NCBI GenBank assembly: GCA_964412845.1
Contig: CAYPQM010000036.1
Span: forward strand, 1-44,296
DNA: 44,296 nt
Source of the DNA: JAWWPY01 sp964412845
GTDB lineage: Bacteria; Actinomycetota; Actinomycetes; Streptosporangiales; Streptosporangiaceae
Reading direction: 5' to 3'
Under the pieces are notes generated by a model. The model had not been told where the DNA came from and searched no databases. It was given only the letters and a program-made list of their open reading frames with translations. The position numbers and the translations under genes were made by a program. This document shows positions 9,279-17,175 of this stretch, piece after piece. Positions within the stretch are counted from its first letter, which is position 1; each line of letters starts with the position of its first letter.

Positions 9279-10058
9279 TCACGCCTGCCCGGCGTCGGCC
9301 TCCTGACCTGCCGGACTTTCGTATTCAGGGCCCAGGGTCTCGGCGCCGCCGGAAGATGGCACCATATCGTCCTTCTCGTGGGCGCCTATCTCAGCCGGAA
9401 GATTCACCCGCTTGCCGGTGAGCTGATCCCACAGCTCCAGGCGCGCGTTCATCGGCTCGGGGATCTTGTCCAGGTAATAGCTGGGTATTTCATAGACAAG
9501 CTGGCCGCTGGCCGCGTTTCCCGGTGACAGCGCACAAGGCATGCCGATCGGGTTCAGGCCCAGCGACGGCGGCAGCGTCCACTCCGGCGGCGGGCAGACG
9601 GCCTCGCCTACGCGCCCCCAGGATCCGGGTATCAGCTTGATATAGAGCAGGGCGGTGAGGCTGGCGTACTGCTCGGCTGACGTGTTGGTGAGCCGCACCG
9701 TGAACGACCGCAGCCGCGCGGGCGCGGCCAGGCCCGTGCCCGCCTCATGCTCCGTGTCTATGGTTGACACGCCGTAGACATCGACCTTGATGTCAGGAAA
9801 GTCCAGCCTTGCCGCGGGCAGGAAAGACCATTCCTTGAGGGCGCCGAAGAAACACGTGAAGGCGGCCAGGAACGACACGAACGCGGCCAGCATCCAGCCG
9901 TTCCAGATGAGCGAGTAATGTGTGTCTTTCAGAAAATACGCAATGGCAATTGCGGCCAGGAATGGGAAGAGGGCCAGGAACAGCCCGCCAAGCCACAGCC
10001 ACAGTTCGCGGTAGGATCGCACGGCCGGAAGTCTAACGCTGATCAGGGCAAAGGCCAC
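9279..10058 (-). CDS. Two-TM membrane protein of unknown function
   Basis: A 259-aa protein with two predicted membrane helices near the N-terminus (LWLWLGGLFLALFPFLAAIA and GWMLAAFVSFLAAFTCFF) and a roughly 190-residue soluble domain. The soluble part has alternating strands (FTVRLTNTSAEQYASLTALL, ARLELWDQLTGKRVNL) suggesting a beta-rich module. With about 12 residues before helix 1, both ends are likely on the same side. The C-terminus is acidic and disordered-looking. The GTG start at 10058 has no good ribosome site, so the exact start is unsure. No family recognised. It is upstream of the VOC gene and may form an operon with it. Confidence 0.7.
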   Translation of the reverse strand: MAFALISVRLPAVRSYRELWLWLGGLFLALFPFLAAIAIAYFLKDTHYSLIWNGWMLAAFVSFLAAFTCFFGALKEWSFLPAARLDFPDIKVDVYGVSTIDTEHEAGTGLAAPARLRSFTVRLTNTSAEQYASLTALLYIKLIPGSWGRVGEAVCPPPEWTLPPSLGLNPIGMPCALSPGNAASGQLVYEIPSYYLDKIPEPMNARLELWDQLTGKRVNLPAEIGAHEKDDMVPSSGGAETLGPEYESPAGQEADAGQA

Positions 10059-10129
10059 GTATGGTCAGCCCGGTGCGGCTGTGCTGGCCGCGAGCAGGCT
10101 ACGCTCGGGCAGATGGAGAGGCAGGCGGC

Positions 10130-10219
10130 ATGATCGACTACGTGATAGCAGGCGTGCTGCTGATCATCATCGTGTCCACGCTGGTCATGCTCAAGAGGGC
10201 CGAGCGCCGGCGGCCCTAG
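10130..10219 (+). CDS. 29-aa membrane microprotein
   Basis: A tiny ORF: MIDYVIAGVLLIIIVSTLVM followed by LKRAERRRP and a stop. It has a strong site GGAGAGG (10115-10121) 8 nt before ATG, one hydrophobic helix of about 17 residues and a basic tail, the standard layout of a single-pass micropeptide with its C-terminus in the cytoplasm. It lies alone on the plus strand between the divergent two-TM gene and the converging oxidoreductase gene. Function unknown; short length limits certainty. Confidence 0.5.
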   Translation: MIDYVIAGVLLIIIVSTLVMLKRAERRRP

Positions 10220-10296
10220 TGGCCGGCCGGTTACCCGGCAGGCGACCCTCCCGGCCGTTCATTTCCCGCATCCAGGACAGCGCTGAACTTTCCGTG

Positions 10297-11199
10297 CTAG
10301 CAGCGGGCGTCGAGCTGGCGTTGCGCCTCGGCCAGCACCCGGCCGATGTCGCGGCCGAACTGCACGTCGCAGGGGTGGCTGAGCTGCCCCGACCGGGCGT
10401 TGCCCGCGAGTTCGGCCAAGGCGACCCGCAACCCCGGGAGCGCCTGGTCGGCCTGCGCGGGCGCGGCTGACCGCCCGGGCTCGCCCCACAGGTACAAGTC
10501 GAAGCCCGCGGCGGCCTCGGGCGCGCTCAGCGTGACCGTCACCGTGCTGGTGGTCCCGCCCTCGTGCTGCAGGATCAGATGCGTGACGTCGGCCCGGCCG
10601 GCCTCGGCGGTGACCGAAACGACTGGGCCCAGGCCGGCCCATAGCAGCGATACCGCGTGCGGTCCCAGGTCCCACAGTCCGCCTTTGTCCCGTCTCCAGG
10701 GGGTGTTGAACGGGTTGCCGTCCAGCATCGCCGATCCGAGCCAGGTCGCGCTCCCGCCGGTCCAGCCGTCCGTGCGGGTGACATCGGCCAGCCAGGCCCG
10801 CACGTCAGGTTGGAAGCGGGCGGTGAAGAAGACGACGGACGCGACGCCGTTGGCCGCCGCGGCGGCGGCGAGCGCGTCCGCCGCCGTCTCGGAGATGGCG
10901 ATGGGTTTTTCCAGCAGCAGGTGCTTGCCGGCGTTGGCGGCCCGCAGCGCGATGGCGCTCTGCACGTCCGGCGGCACCGAGAAGGCGACGCCGTCCAGGC
11001 CGGCCAGGAATGCGTCGAGGTCGCTGAACGCGGTCGCCTGGTACTGCGTGGCAAGCGCCCTGGCGGCCTCGGGATTGCGGCCCCAGACCGCGCTGAACTC
11101 GATGCCGTCCACCGACGCGAGGGCAGGTGCGTGGGTGACGCGAGCCCAGTAGCCGGTACCCACCAGGCCGAATCGCAATGGTCGCAGTGGCGCTGTCAT
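10297..11199 (-). CDS. Gfo/Idh/MocA family NAD(P)-dependent oxidoreductase
   Basis: A 300-aa two-domain dehydrogenase. The N-terminal Rossmann domain shows GLVGTGYWARVTHAPAL (residues 11-27) and the family motif EKPI (about 96-99) with the catalytic Lys; the C-terminal alpha/beta domain includes GGLWDLGPHAVSLLW, with the GxHxxD-like active-site region present as DLGPH. The family oxidises or reduces sugars, inositols and related carbonyls. The start has GAAAGG 6 nt upstream. The neighbouring genes do not fix the substrate. It is separated by 58 nt from the CHAT gene and is probably a separate unit. Confidence 0.9.
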   Translation of the reverse strand: MTAPLRPLRFGLVGTGYWARVTHAPALASVDGIEFSAVWGRNPEAARALATQYQATAFSDLDAFLAGLDGVAFSVPPDVQSAIALRAANAGKHLLLEKPIAISETAADALAAAAAANGVASVVFFTARFQPDVRAWLADVTRTDGWTGGSATWLGSAMLDGNPFNTPWRRDKGGLWDLGPHAVSLLWAGLGPVVSVTAEAGRADVTHLILQHEGGTTSTVTVTLSAPEAAAGFDLYLWGEPGRSAAPAQADQALPGLRVALAELAGNARSGQLSHPCDVQFGRDIGRVLAEAQRQLDARC

Positions 11200-11257
11200 C
11201 CCTGGCCTTTCGTTGGCGGGCTTGGTCGCGACGACAAGGAAGCTACCAGCACGCCGG

Positions 11258-13858
11258 TCAGCCGGCCCCGAAGCAGACGAACGGGCTGAACGGCTCGGCC
11301 AGGGCCGCGCCGGCCAGCGCCTCCGCGGGCCTGGCCCCGGCCGCGAGCGCCCGGTGGTAGGCGGTCATCACGCCCACGGCGGCGTCGTCGGGTACCCGGG
11401 TGACGCTGGAAATCACGGTGGCCGTGCCCGCGTAAAGCAGCGCCGCGGTGAAGCCCAGGATCTCCTCGCCGGGCCGCACGACGGTCCGCCCGACATCGCA
11501 CGCCGACAGGATCACCTGGCGGGGCGCGGCCGCGAGCCGCTGGATGTCGTAGGCCATCAGCGGGCCATCCGCGAGGTCGAGCCGGGAGAACAGGACGTTT
11601 TCGCGATCATGGTGCCCGTGCACCGCCAGATGGGCGATCGGGGCGCCGTCCAGGGCGCGGAGCGTCGCGTCCACGGTGGCCCGGCCGGCCAGCAGCGGCC
11701 GGCACCCCGGGTAGACCTTCGCTATTTCGACGATCTCGGTCGCTGAATGCCGCAGGTGCGGCCCGGCGACCAGCACTGGTGCAGCCTTCTGCGGCGTGGC
11801 CGCCGCGGCCTGCGCGGCGCGCCAGGCGGCCAGCCATGAGGACGCGGACGGGCAGATGGTGACCGGCCGGCCGCGCAGATCGGGCAGCAGGCTCCAGGGG
11901 ATGCTGGCCAGCGCTCCCGCCGGGATGAGCACCACGCCGTCCTCGCCGATCCAGGCCCGCAGCGGCGCCAGGACCTCGGCGGTCAGCACGTCGGCTTGGC
12001 GCCGGATCGACTCCCTGATCACGACCTCAAGGCGGCCGGGCAGCCGTCGGCCGGCCAGCGTGTCGAGGTCGGCGCTCAGCCGCCTGGCGGCCTCCGCGGC
12101 CGCGTCGAAGTCGCCCAGCTCGATGAGGCGCACCGAGCCCTTTCCCAGGGCGACCGCGAGCATGCGGCCATCCCGGGCCAGGACGGCGACCAGGCTCTGC
12201 TGGCTCTCGCTGAGGGCGGCCGTCACCTCACCGAGGCTGGCCTGCGCCGCGGTCTCACCGAAGCCGCCGGCCTGCCAGCTGTGCTCCCTGATCCCGCGTT
12301 GCAGCTCGGCGCGCCGTGCGATGGTGGCCGGGTCACGGCGGCCGTTCAGCTCAGCGTTCCTGATCAGCTGGCTGAGCTGCCGGAGCTCGGCGAGGACGGC
12401 GGCCGCTTTCCGGTCCGCGGGTGGCCGCACCGGCCTGACCCGGAACGCCTGGGCCCGGGACCGTTCCAGCCAGGCGAACACCAACGGCGGCGATCCGCGG
12501 TCCAGCGCGAGGCGCAGGCCCGCCGCCGCGAGTTCCGCGCCCAGCGCGGCGGCGCCGGTCTGCAGGTCAAGGCAGCCCAGCCGGCCACGCCGGGCGTGCA
12601 CCGCGGCCAGGCCAGCCCGGAGTTCGGCCAGCGCCGCGCCGGTCTGCCCGCGGGTGTCCGCGAGCTCGGCGCGGGCGAGGCGGCGCAGCAGGCTGACATC
12701 CAGCGACACGCCCAGCCCCCGGCGGCGGACCGCCAAGATCCGCTGCTCCGCCTCGCCGCCGTGGCCGGCCGCGAGCAGCGCACGCGCGGCGATCAGCTCG
12801 GCCACATCGGCGTCGTTGCTGAGCCCGCAGCCACGCAACTGCCGGGCCAGCCGGTCTGCCTCGGCGGCGGCATCCCTGAGCCGGCCACGGGACGCGGACC
12901 GTGCGCGCAGCCGGGTGAGCTCCGCCACGGCGGCCCAGGCGTCGTTGCCCCGGCGGCGGAAATGCCGCCCCGCGCTGGCCGCCCCACGGCGGGCGACCGC
13001 ATGGTCGCCCGCGGCCAGCGCCGCCTGCGACCGGGCCAGCTCCGCTTCGGCCTGGTCCTGGTCAAGCCGCTGCCGCCGGAACGAGCTGATCGCCGTGTCC
13101 AGTTCGCTCGCGGCGTCCACGGCGAGGCCGGCCGCGAGCAAGGCGCGGGCCCGGTCCATGGCCAGCACGGGCAGGCAGCCAGGTGCGCTCTGCCGGTACA
13201 CGCCCGCGGCGGCGTTGAAGAGATGCAGCGCGGCGGGGATATCCCCGGCGAGCAGGTCGCAGTAGCCCTGGTTGTGCATGGCCTTGGCTGCGATCAGGTC
13301 CAGGCCGCTGTCCGCGGCGATGCGCTGGCACCAGCGGAGGTCGGCGCGGGCCCGCCGGACATGCCCGGTGGTCAGGTGCAGGACACCACGGTTGAGCAGG
13401 ACCCGGGCCAGTACCGCCGCTTCCGCGTGGCCCTCCAGCAGCGGCACCGCCTGGTCGAGCATTCTCAGCGCGTCACCGCCCCGCCCCGTCCGCAGCAGCA
13501 GCAGCCCGCGCTGGGAGAGCAGGATGCCCGCATCACGGTCGGCGGCCAGGCCCTGGGCCCGGTCCAGCAGGCGCAGGCCGTACTCCGTACGGCCCTGCTC
13601 GGCCTCGAGGTGGGCCAGGCTCATCAGCAGCCGGGCGGCCAGTGCCCGGTGCGCCTCGGCTACCCGCGGCGGGTCCGCCAGGTCCGCCTGCTCGGCCCAG
13701 CCCAGCTCACGCAGCCCGGCGCGCAGGTGGCGGGCGCCGGCCGCGGGATGGCCGACGGCGCCCGCCTGCAGGCCGCGCTGATGCGCGTCGCGGGCGCGGT
13801 TCTCCGCCCGGCCGGGCGGTCCGGCGGGCTGGGCACCGAGCAGCCCGGCACGGGACAT
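11258..13858 (-). CDS. TPR-CHAT caspase-like protease
   Basis: An 866-aa protein. Residues about 30-400 are helical repeats of TPR type (for example LARVLLNRGVLHLTTGHVRR, AMHNQGYCDLLAGDIPAALH). A coiled, Ala/Arg-rich linker follows, and a C-terminal CHAT domain covers about 600-866. The caspase-type dyad is His747 in LAVHGHHD and Cys787 in ILSACDVG, 40 residues apart as in clan CD peptidases. CHAT proteins are usually activated by a partner sensed through the TPRs and cleave one specific substrate. It is last in an operon with a subtilisin, an ECF sigma factor and a 170-aa protein, any of which could be partner or substrate. There is no signal or TM, so it should be cytosolic. GGGAGG lies 10 nt before the ATG. 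Confidence 0.92.
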   Translation of the reverse strand: MSRAGLLGAQPAGPPGRAENRARDAHQRGLQAGAVGHPAAGARHLRAGLRELGWAEQADLADPPRVAEAHRALAARLLMSLAHLEAEQGRTEYGLRLLDRAQGLAADRDAGILLSQRGLLLLRTGRGGDALRMLDQAVPLLEGHAEAAVLARVLLNRGVLHLTTGHVRRARADLRWCQRIAADSGLDLIAAKAMHNQGYCDLLAGDIPAALHLFNAAAGVYRQSAPGCLPVLAMDRARALLAAGLAVDAASELDTAISSFRRQRLDQDQAEAELARSQAALAAGDHAVARRGAASAGRHFRRRGNDAWAAVAELTRLRARSASRGRLRDAAAEADRLARQLRGCGLSNDADVAELIAARALLAAGHGGEAEQRILAVRRRGLGVSLDVSLLRRLARAELADTRGQTGAALAELRAGLAAVHARRGRLGCLDLQTGAAALGAELAAAGLRLALDRGSPPLVFAWLERSRAQAFRVRPVRPPADRKAAAVLAELRQLSQLIRNAELNGRRDPATIARRAELQRGIREHSWQAGGFGETAAQASLGEVTAALSESQQSLVAVLARDGRMLAVALGKGSVRLIELGDFDAAAEAARRLSADLDTLAGRRLPGRLEVVIRESIRRQADVLTAEVLAPLRAWIGEDGVVLIPAGALASIPWSLLPDLRGRPVTICPSASSWLAAWRAAQAAAATPQKAAPVLVAGPHLRHSATEIVEIAKVYPGCRPLLAGRATVDATLRALDGAPIAHLAVHGHHDRENVLFSRLDLADGPLMAYDIQRLAAAPRQVILSACDVGRTVVRPGEEILGFTAALLYAGTATVISSVTRVPDDAAVGVMTAYHRALAAGARPAEALAGAALAEPFSPFVCFGAG

Positions 13859-13884
13859 CGGGTTGGCGCCTCCCGAGATCCTGG

Positions 13885-14397
13885 TCAGAGGATGAGCGCC
13901 GGGGTCACCACGGACCGCCCGGATCCGCCCGGTCCTTCCCCGGCGGGCCGGACAACCAGCTGGGCGGTTCCGCGTGGCACCCGGCGGAAGGAGAAGCGCC
14001 CCTGCTCGTCGGCCGTCGTGGTCAGCGACCCGGCGGCGGTCTTGATCTCCATCCTGCGGTGTTGCGCCGGTGCCAGCCAGCCGTCGACACGTGCCGTCCC
14101 GTCGGTGTTCGAGTCGATCCGGATCATGATGGTGAGGCTGTCGCTGTCAAAGGTGACCGTCCGGCTCTGCTCCTCGCCACGGGTGGCCAGCAGCGGCTGG
14201 TCCTCATCAGCGGCCAGCCGGGCCACCTCGACCTCCAGGTCACGGAGGGCGAGGGAGAACCGGATCCGCTCCGGGAGGTCCGCGGGCATGGGGTCGGCCG
14301 CCTGGAACACCTCGCGGATGTCATCCAGTATCGCCAGGTCGACGTCATCCAGCGGGCCGCCGGCCGCCGGGTGGCCGGCGGCGTCCGGCGGGTTCAC
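13885..14397 (-). CDS. Helical + beta-sandwich protein of the CHAT/ECF operon
   Basis: A 170-aa soluble protein starting at GTG 14397, which overlaps the sigma-factor stop as GTGA, with AAGGGAG about 7 nt upstream. The longer open frame upstream is only antisense/out-of-frame extension. The N-terminal half is acidic and helical (DDVDLAILDDIREVFQAADP, MPADLPERIRFSLALRDLEV). The C-terminal half looks like a carboxypeptidase-regulatory/transthyretin-like beta-sandwich (VDGWLAPAQHRRMEIKTAAG, then DEQGRFSFRRVPRGTAQLVV). It has no TM, so it is not a classical membrane anti-sigma factor. Position right after the sigma gene suggests it regulates the sigma factor or is the CHAT substrate; that is inference. 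Confidence 0.72.
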   Translation of the reverse strand: MNPPDAAGHPAAGGPLDDVDLAILDDIREVFQAADPMPADLPERIRFSLALRDLEVEVARLAADEDQPLLATRGEEQSRTVTFDSDSLTIMIRIDSNTDGTARVDGWLAPAQHRRMEIKTAAGSLTTTADEQGRFSFRRVPRGTAQLVVRPAGEGPGGSGRSVVTPALIL

Positions 14398-15011
14398 GGC
14401 AGGCTCCCTTCCGGGTCCCCGGGCAGCAAGGCGCGCAGCTTGGCCAGGCAGCGGCCGCGGGTCGGGCCGACGCTTCCGCGCGGGATGCCGAGCGCTGCCG
14501 CGACCGTCGCATAGTCCGGGCGGGCGACGAAGGCAACGATCCGCAGCAGTTCCTGGCAGCGCGGGGACAGCTGGCTGAGCGCAGCCCACAGCGTGCGGCG
14601 CTGGTCGCGCGCGATAGCCCGCTCCTCAGAGTCGGGAGCGGGGTCCGGGACCGCGGTGAGCCAGTCCTGGTCGGCCGGGAATTGCCGGCGGCTCACGGCG
14701 CGCACCCGCCACGCCTCCCGCCTGGTCGTGGTGACCAGCCATGCGGTGAGCGCGGCCGACGTGTGGATGCCATCCAGATGGGAGAGCAGCCGCACCCACA
14801 CCGTCTGCAGCACGTCCTCGGCGTCACCGGAGCTCAGCCCGGCGGCACGTGCGACCTGCCAGAGCAGCGGGCTGAGATCCGCGACGATCTGGCCCATCGC
14901 CTCCTCGCCGCCATCCCTCGCGGCGGTCAGCAATCTCGCCATCCGTGCGTTGCGATCCGACCCGCGCAACGGCGGCGGCACCGTGGACGACCAGTGATCG
15001 TTCACGGCCAT
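14394..15011 (-). CDS. ECF-type RNA polymerase sigma factor
   Basis: A 205-aa sigma-70 family group 4 protein. Region 2 lies at about residues 25-95, with the core-binding pattern DAEDVLQTVWVRLLSHLDGI. Region 4 lies at about 135-195, where a helix-turn-helix is visible in YATVAAALGIPRGSVGPTRG. An acidic linker (PDPAPDSEERA) separates the two. It starts at ATG 15011, sharing one base with the subtilisin stop (TGATG), so translation is coupled. ECF factors are usually held inactive by a partner; none with a membrane span is encoded nearby, which leaves the 170-aa protein or proteolysis as candidates. Targets unknown; autoregulation of the operon is likely but not shown. Confidence 0.93.
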   Translation of the reverse strand: MAVNDHWSSTVPPPLRGSDRNARMARLLTAARDGGEEAMGQIVADLSPLLWQVARAAGLSSGDAEDVLQTVWVRLLSHLDGIHTSAALTAWLVTTTRREAWRVRAVSRRQFPADQDWLTAVPDPAPDSEERAIARDQRRTLWAALSQLSPRCQELLRIVAFVARPDYATVAAALGIPRGSVGPTRGRCLAKLRALLPGDPEGSLP

Positions 15012-16876
15012 CAGGCCTGCCAGCCGAGGTCCTGCAAGGCACTCGTCACCCGGTCAACGGCCGCCTGCGCGCCGGGCCGGTCCAGCCGCAGCACGGGGTC
15101 GGCGGCCGCCCCCGCGAGCAGCGACCTGGTGATCTGCGCTGCCACCTGGGGAGCGGAGAACGAGGTGCCGCTCCAGGCCGCGAAACCGCTGGCGAAGTCA
15201 TCCGGATCAAGCGCCGCACGTTCGGCGGGCAGCGACAGGCCGGCCGGCAACGTGTTGGCGGGATGCGCGGGCAGGCTGATCGCGGGGTCACGGCTGCCGT
15301 TGACGTCGGTCGGGAATGTGCTGATCATGGCCGCGCCCGAGGCCCAGGCCCGGATCCACCGGCCGCCGTCGCTGAAGAGCGCCTTCGACCCGTTGGGGTT
15401 CAGCGCACCAACGCTGATCAGCGGCGCGCGCCCGGCGTCGGCGGGCCGGTCCGCGAACGCCGCCGGGTAGAACCTGCGGCTCGTCGCGTAGTTGCCGGCC
15501 GCCGCGACGACGACGACGCCCATCCCGAGCAGCGTGTCGAGCACGCTCCAGAGCCCTGAGCTGTACGTCACGTCGGCCGCGGACTCGCTGAAGTAACCGA
15601 GCGACAGCGACACCACATCGACCATCGCCGCGAGGTCGTTCTCCTCACCGAACGCGATCCGGCTGGCCAGCAGGCGCAGCGCGCACATGAGGTCGCCCTC
15701 ATAGACGATGCCGTCACTGTGCATGATCCGCAGGGCCAGGACCTGGGCGTCGGGCACCACCTGGCGCACGATGCCGGCGATGAACGTGCCGTGTCCGGTG
15801 TGCGTGTCCAATTCGCCGATCAGCGGGTCCGCGGTGATCGGCCGGTCCCAGGGTCGCCTGATCACCTGGCGCGGCCGGTCCCCGGCGTCGGCCGCCTGCT
15901 GGCTTTCCGTCTCGATGACGTCCTGCATGCCCTGGTCCACCGCGACGAAGCCGTCGCTGACCGTGGCGTAACCGCCCGGGGCCAGCCGATCGGTGAGCAC
16001 GTCCAGCCAGGGATGGGTCCGCACGCCGGTGTCCAGCACGGCGACGACCGGCCGGCGGCCCCACAGTTGCCCGCACCGCCCGGCGGGCGCACGGGGGGGC
16101 GCGTCCAGAGAGATCTCGACCGGGGCCCGCCCGTCGCCTCCGCTGTACAGGTAGGAGTCGGTGCCCCCGTACCCGGTGATGGGGTTGCCCTCAGTGATCG
16201 GGTTCCCCTCCGTGATGGGGTTGCCTTCGGTGATCGGGCTTCCGGTGATCGCCGAACCGATCAGCAGGTGCTCCAGCGCGATCCTGCGGACGGCCTGCTC
16301 GTCGAGCGCCTGGTCCTCCCGGGCGCTGGCCGCGGCGCGCAGCATCTGCAGTGCGACCCAGGCGTCAACCACTACGGGCGGCGCGGCCTGCCCGTTCGCC
16401 GGGGGAGCAGGCACCAGGACCGCCGTGCGCGGCAATCGCCGGGCCGGGCCGGGCCCGTGGCCATCCGGGTTCTCGCCGCGCGCCGGGTCATCGCCCGCCG
16501 CCCGGCTGTCCGGTACCTTGCGGTCCGGCCCGGGCGGGACCAGTCTCATCCCGACGCGGGCCAGCGCCCGGTTGATCGGCCCGATGGCTGGCTCCTGCAG
16601 CAGGTCACCAGGGACCAGCAGGGTCCTGGCCCGGTACACCGTGGATCGCGGCGCCGGCCAGCCGCGGACCGCCGCGGCGTCCGCGGGGTAGAGCACCCGG
16701 GCGCCGTGCCGCTGCAGCAATGCCGTCGGCAGGCGGCCCAGGCCCGGGGCCGACTCATCATCGCCGTGCCCGGCCCCGTCGCCCTCGCCGTCACGATTCG
16801 ACTCGAAGAAGCTCTTCACGCCTAGCGCCCCCCATTCGCCATGCCGTCTCATGCTGTGCCCGCTGACCACGACCAT
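15011..16876 (-). CDS. Cytoplasmic S8 (subtilisin-like) serine protease with repeat linker
   Basis: A 621-aa subtilase with an intact triad: Asp282 (VAVLDTGV), His362 (DTHTGHGTF) and Ser572 (SGTSFSAP), with the oxyanion Asn462 in AAAGN. The catalytic domain spans about 275-600. The 270-residue N-terminal part lacks a signal peptide or TM, so the enzyme should stay in the cytosol, unusual for actinobacterial S8 proteases. It contains an ARTLLVPGDLL...INRALARVGMRL stretch that could be a propeptide-like domain, followed by PITEGN repeats at about 211-234 just before the catalytic domain. The first gene of the CHAT/ECF operon. Start unsure: ATG 16876, ATG 16852 and GTG 16819 (after GGGGGG) are all possible. 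Confidence 0.9.
   Translation of the reverse strand: MVVVSGHSMRRHGEWGALGVKSFFESNRDGEGDGAGHGDDESAPGLGRLPTALLQRHGARVLYPADAAAVRGWPAPRSTVYRARTLLVPGDLLQEPAIGPINRALARVGMRLVPPGPDRKVPDSRAAGDDPARGENPDGHGPGPARRLPRTAVLVPAPPANGQAAPPVVVDAWVALQMLRAAASAREDQALDEQAVRRIALEHLLIGSAITGSPITEGNPITEGNPITEGNPITGYGGTDSYLYSGGDGRAPVEISLDAPPRAPAGRCGQLWGRRPVVAVLDTGVRTHPWLDVLTDRLAPGGYATVSDGFVAVDQGMQDVIETESQQAADAGDRPRQVIRRPWDRPITADPLIGELDTHTGHGTFIAGIVRQVVPDAQVLALRIMHSDGIVYEGDLMCALRLLASRIAFGEENDLAAMVDVVSLSLGYFSESAADVTYSSGLWSVLDTLLGMGVVVVAAAGNYATSRRFYPAAFADRPADAGRAPLISVGALNPNGSKALFSDGGRWIRAWASGAAMISTFPTDVNGSRDPAISLPAHPANTLPAGLSLPAERAALDPDDFASGFAAWSGTSFSAPQVAAQITRSLLAGAAADPVLRLDRPGAQAAVDRVTSALQDLGWQA
16176..16244 (-). repeat. 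18-bp tandem repeats encoding PITEGN hexapeptides
   Basis: Three near-identical 18-bp units (16176-16193, 16194-16211, 16212-16229) plus a degenerate fourth (16230-16244) inside the S8 protease gene. They encode ITEGNP three times, flanked by the decayed copies ITGSP and ITGYGG. The units differ mostly at synonymous positions, so the peptide rather than the DNA is conserved. The repeat joins the N-terminal region to the protease domain and could be a processing or recognition linker. Confidence 0.85.
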
Positions 16877-17175
16877 CCGGTCTGCGGGTCGATGCCGCAG
16901 CTACCAAGAGGATCCAGGGCCGCACCAGATACATGGGGGGTGTAACGGATTGGTAACGACGGCCCTAGGAAACTCCCTCTGAGCAGCCTAACCACAGCTC
17001 ATGCGGCCCGTCAGCACGCCACCCCGCAGTAACGCTCCCTGGTCGCCCCGCTGGATTGCGGTGAAGTACCTGCGGGTCGCCGCTGGCCCCTGGTCCTGAT
17101 ATAACTTTCAGTAGTCATGCGGCAGCAGAAAGTTGAGAACGCTTGCGGTGGCTGCGTTCGGGGAGAGGGCGTGGG
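16877..17175. promoter_or_regulatory. Divergent promoter region, protease operon / hybrid kinase
   Basis: About 300 bases with no convincing gene. On the operon side is a direct repeat GTAACG-N5-GTAACG (16942-16958), 11 bp apart, on one face of the helix. On the kinase side an AT-rich patch at 17100-17107 (TATAACTT) could be a -10. No Shine-Dalgarno-like site precedes the ATG at 16876. No ECF-type GGAAC -35 was seen. Confidence 0.4.

Noticed and set aside
11996..14578. An 860-codon plus-strand open frame opposite the CHAT gene
   Set aside because: Long antisense frames are common in high-GC DNA. It is Gly/Arg/Pro/Gln-rich without domains, and the minus strand has intact TPR-CHAT motifs and proper third-position bias.
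14394..15011. ECF sigma factor acting with the nearby hybrid kinase as a classical sigma/anti-sigma pair
   Set aside because: The kinase has a receiver and HisKA domain, not an anti-sigma or PhyR-type fold, so no direct sigma contact can be claimed.
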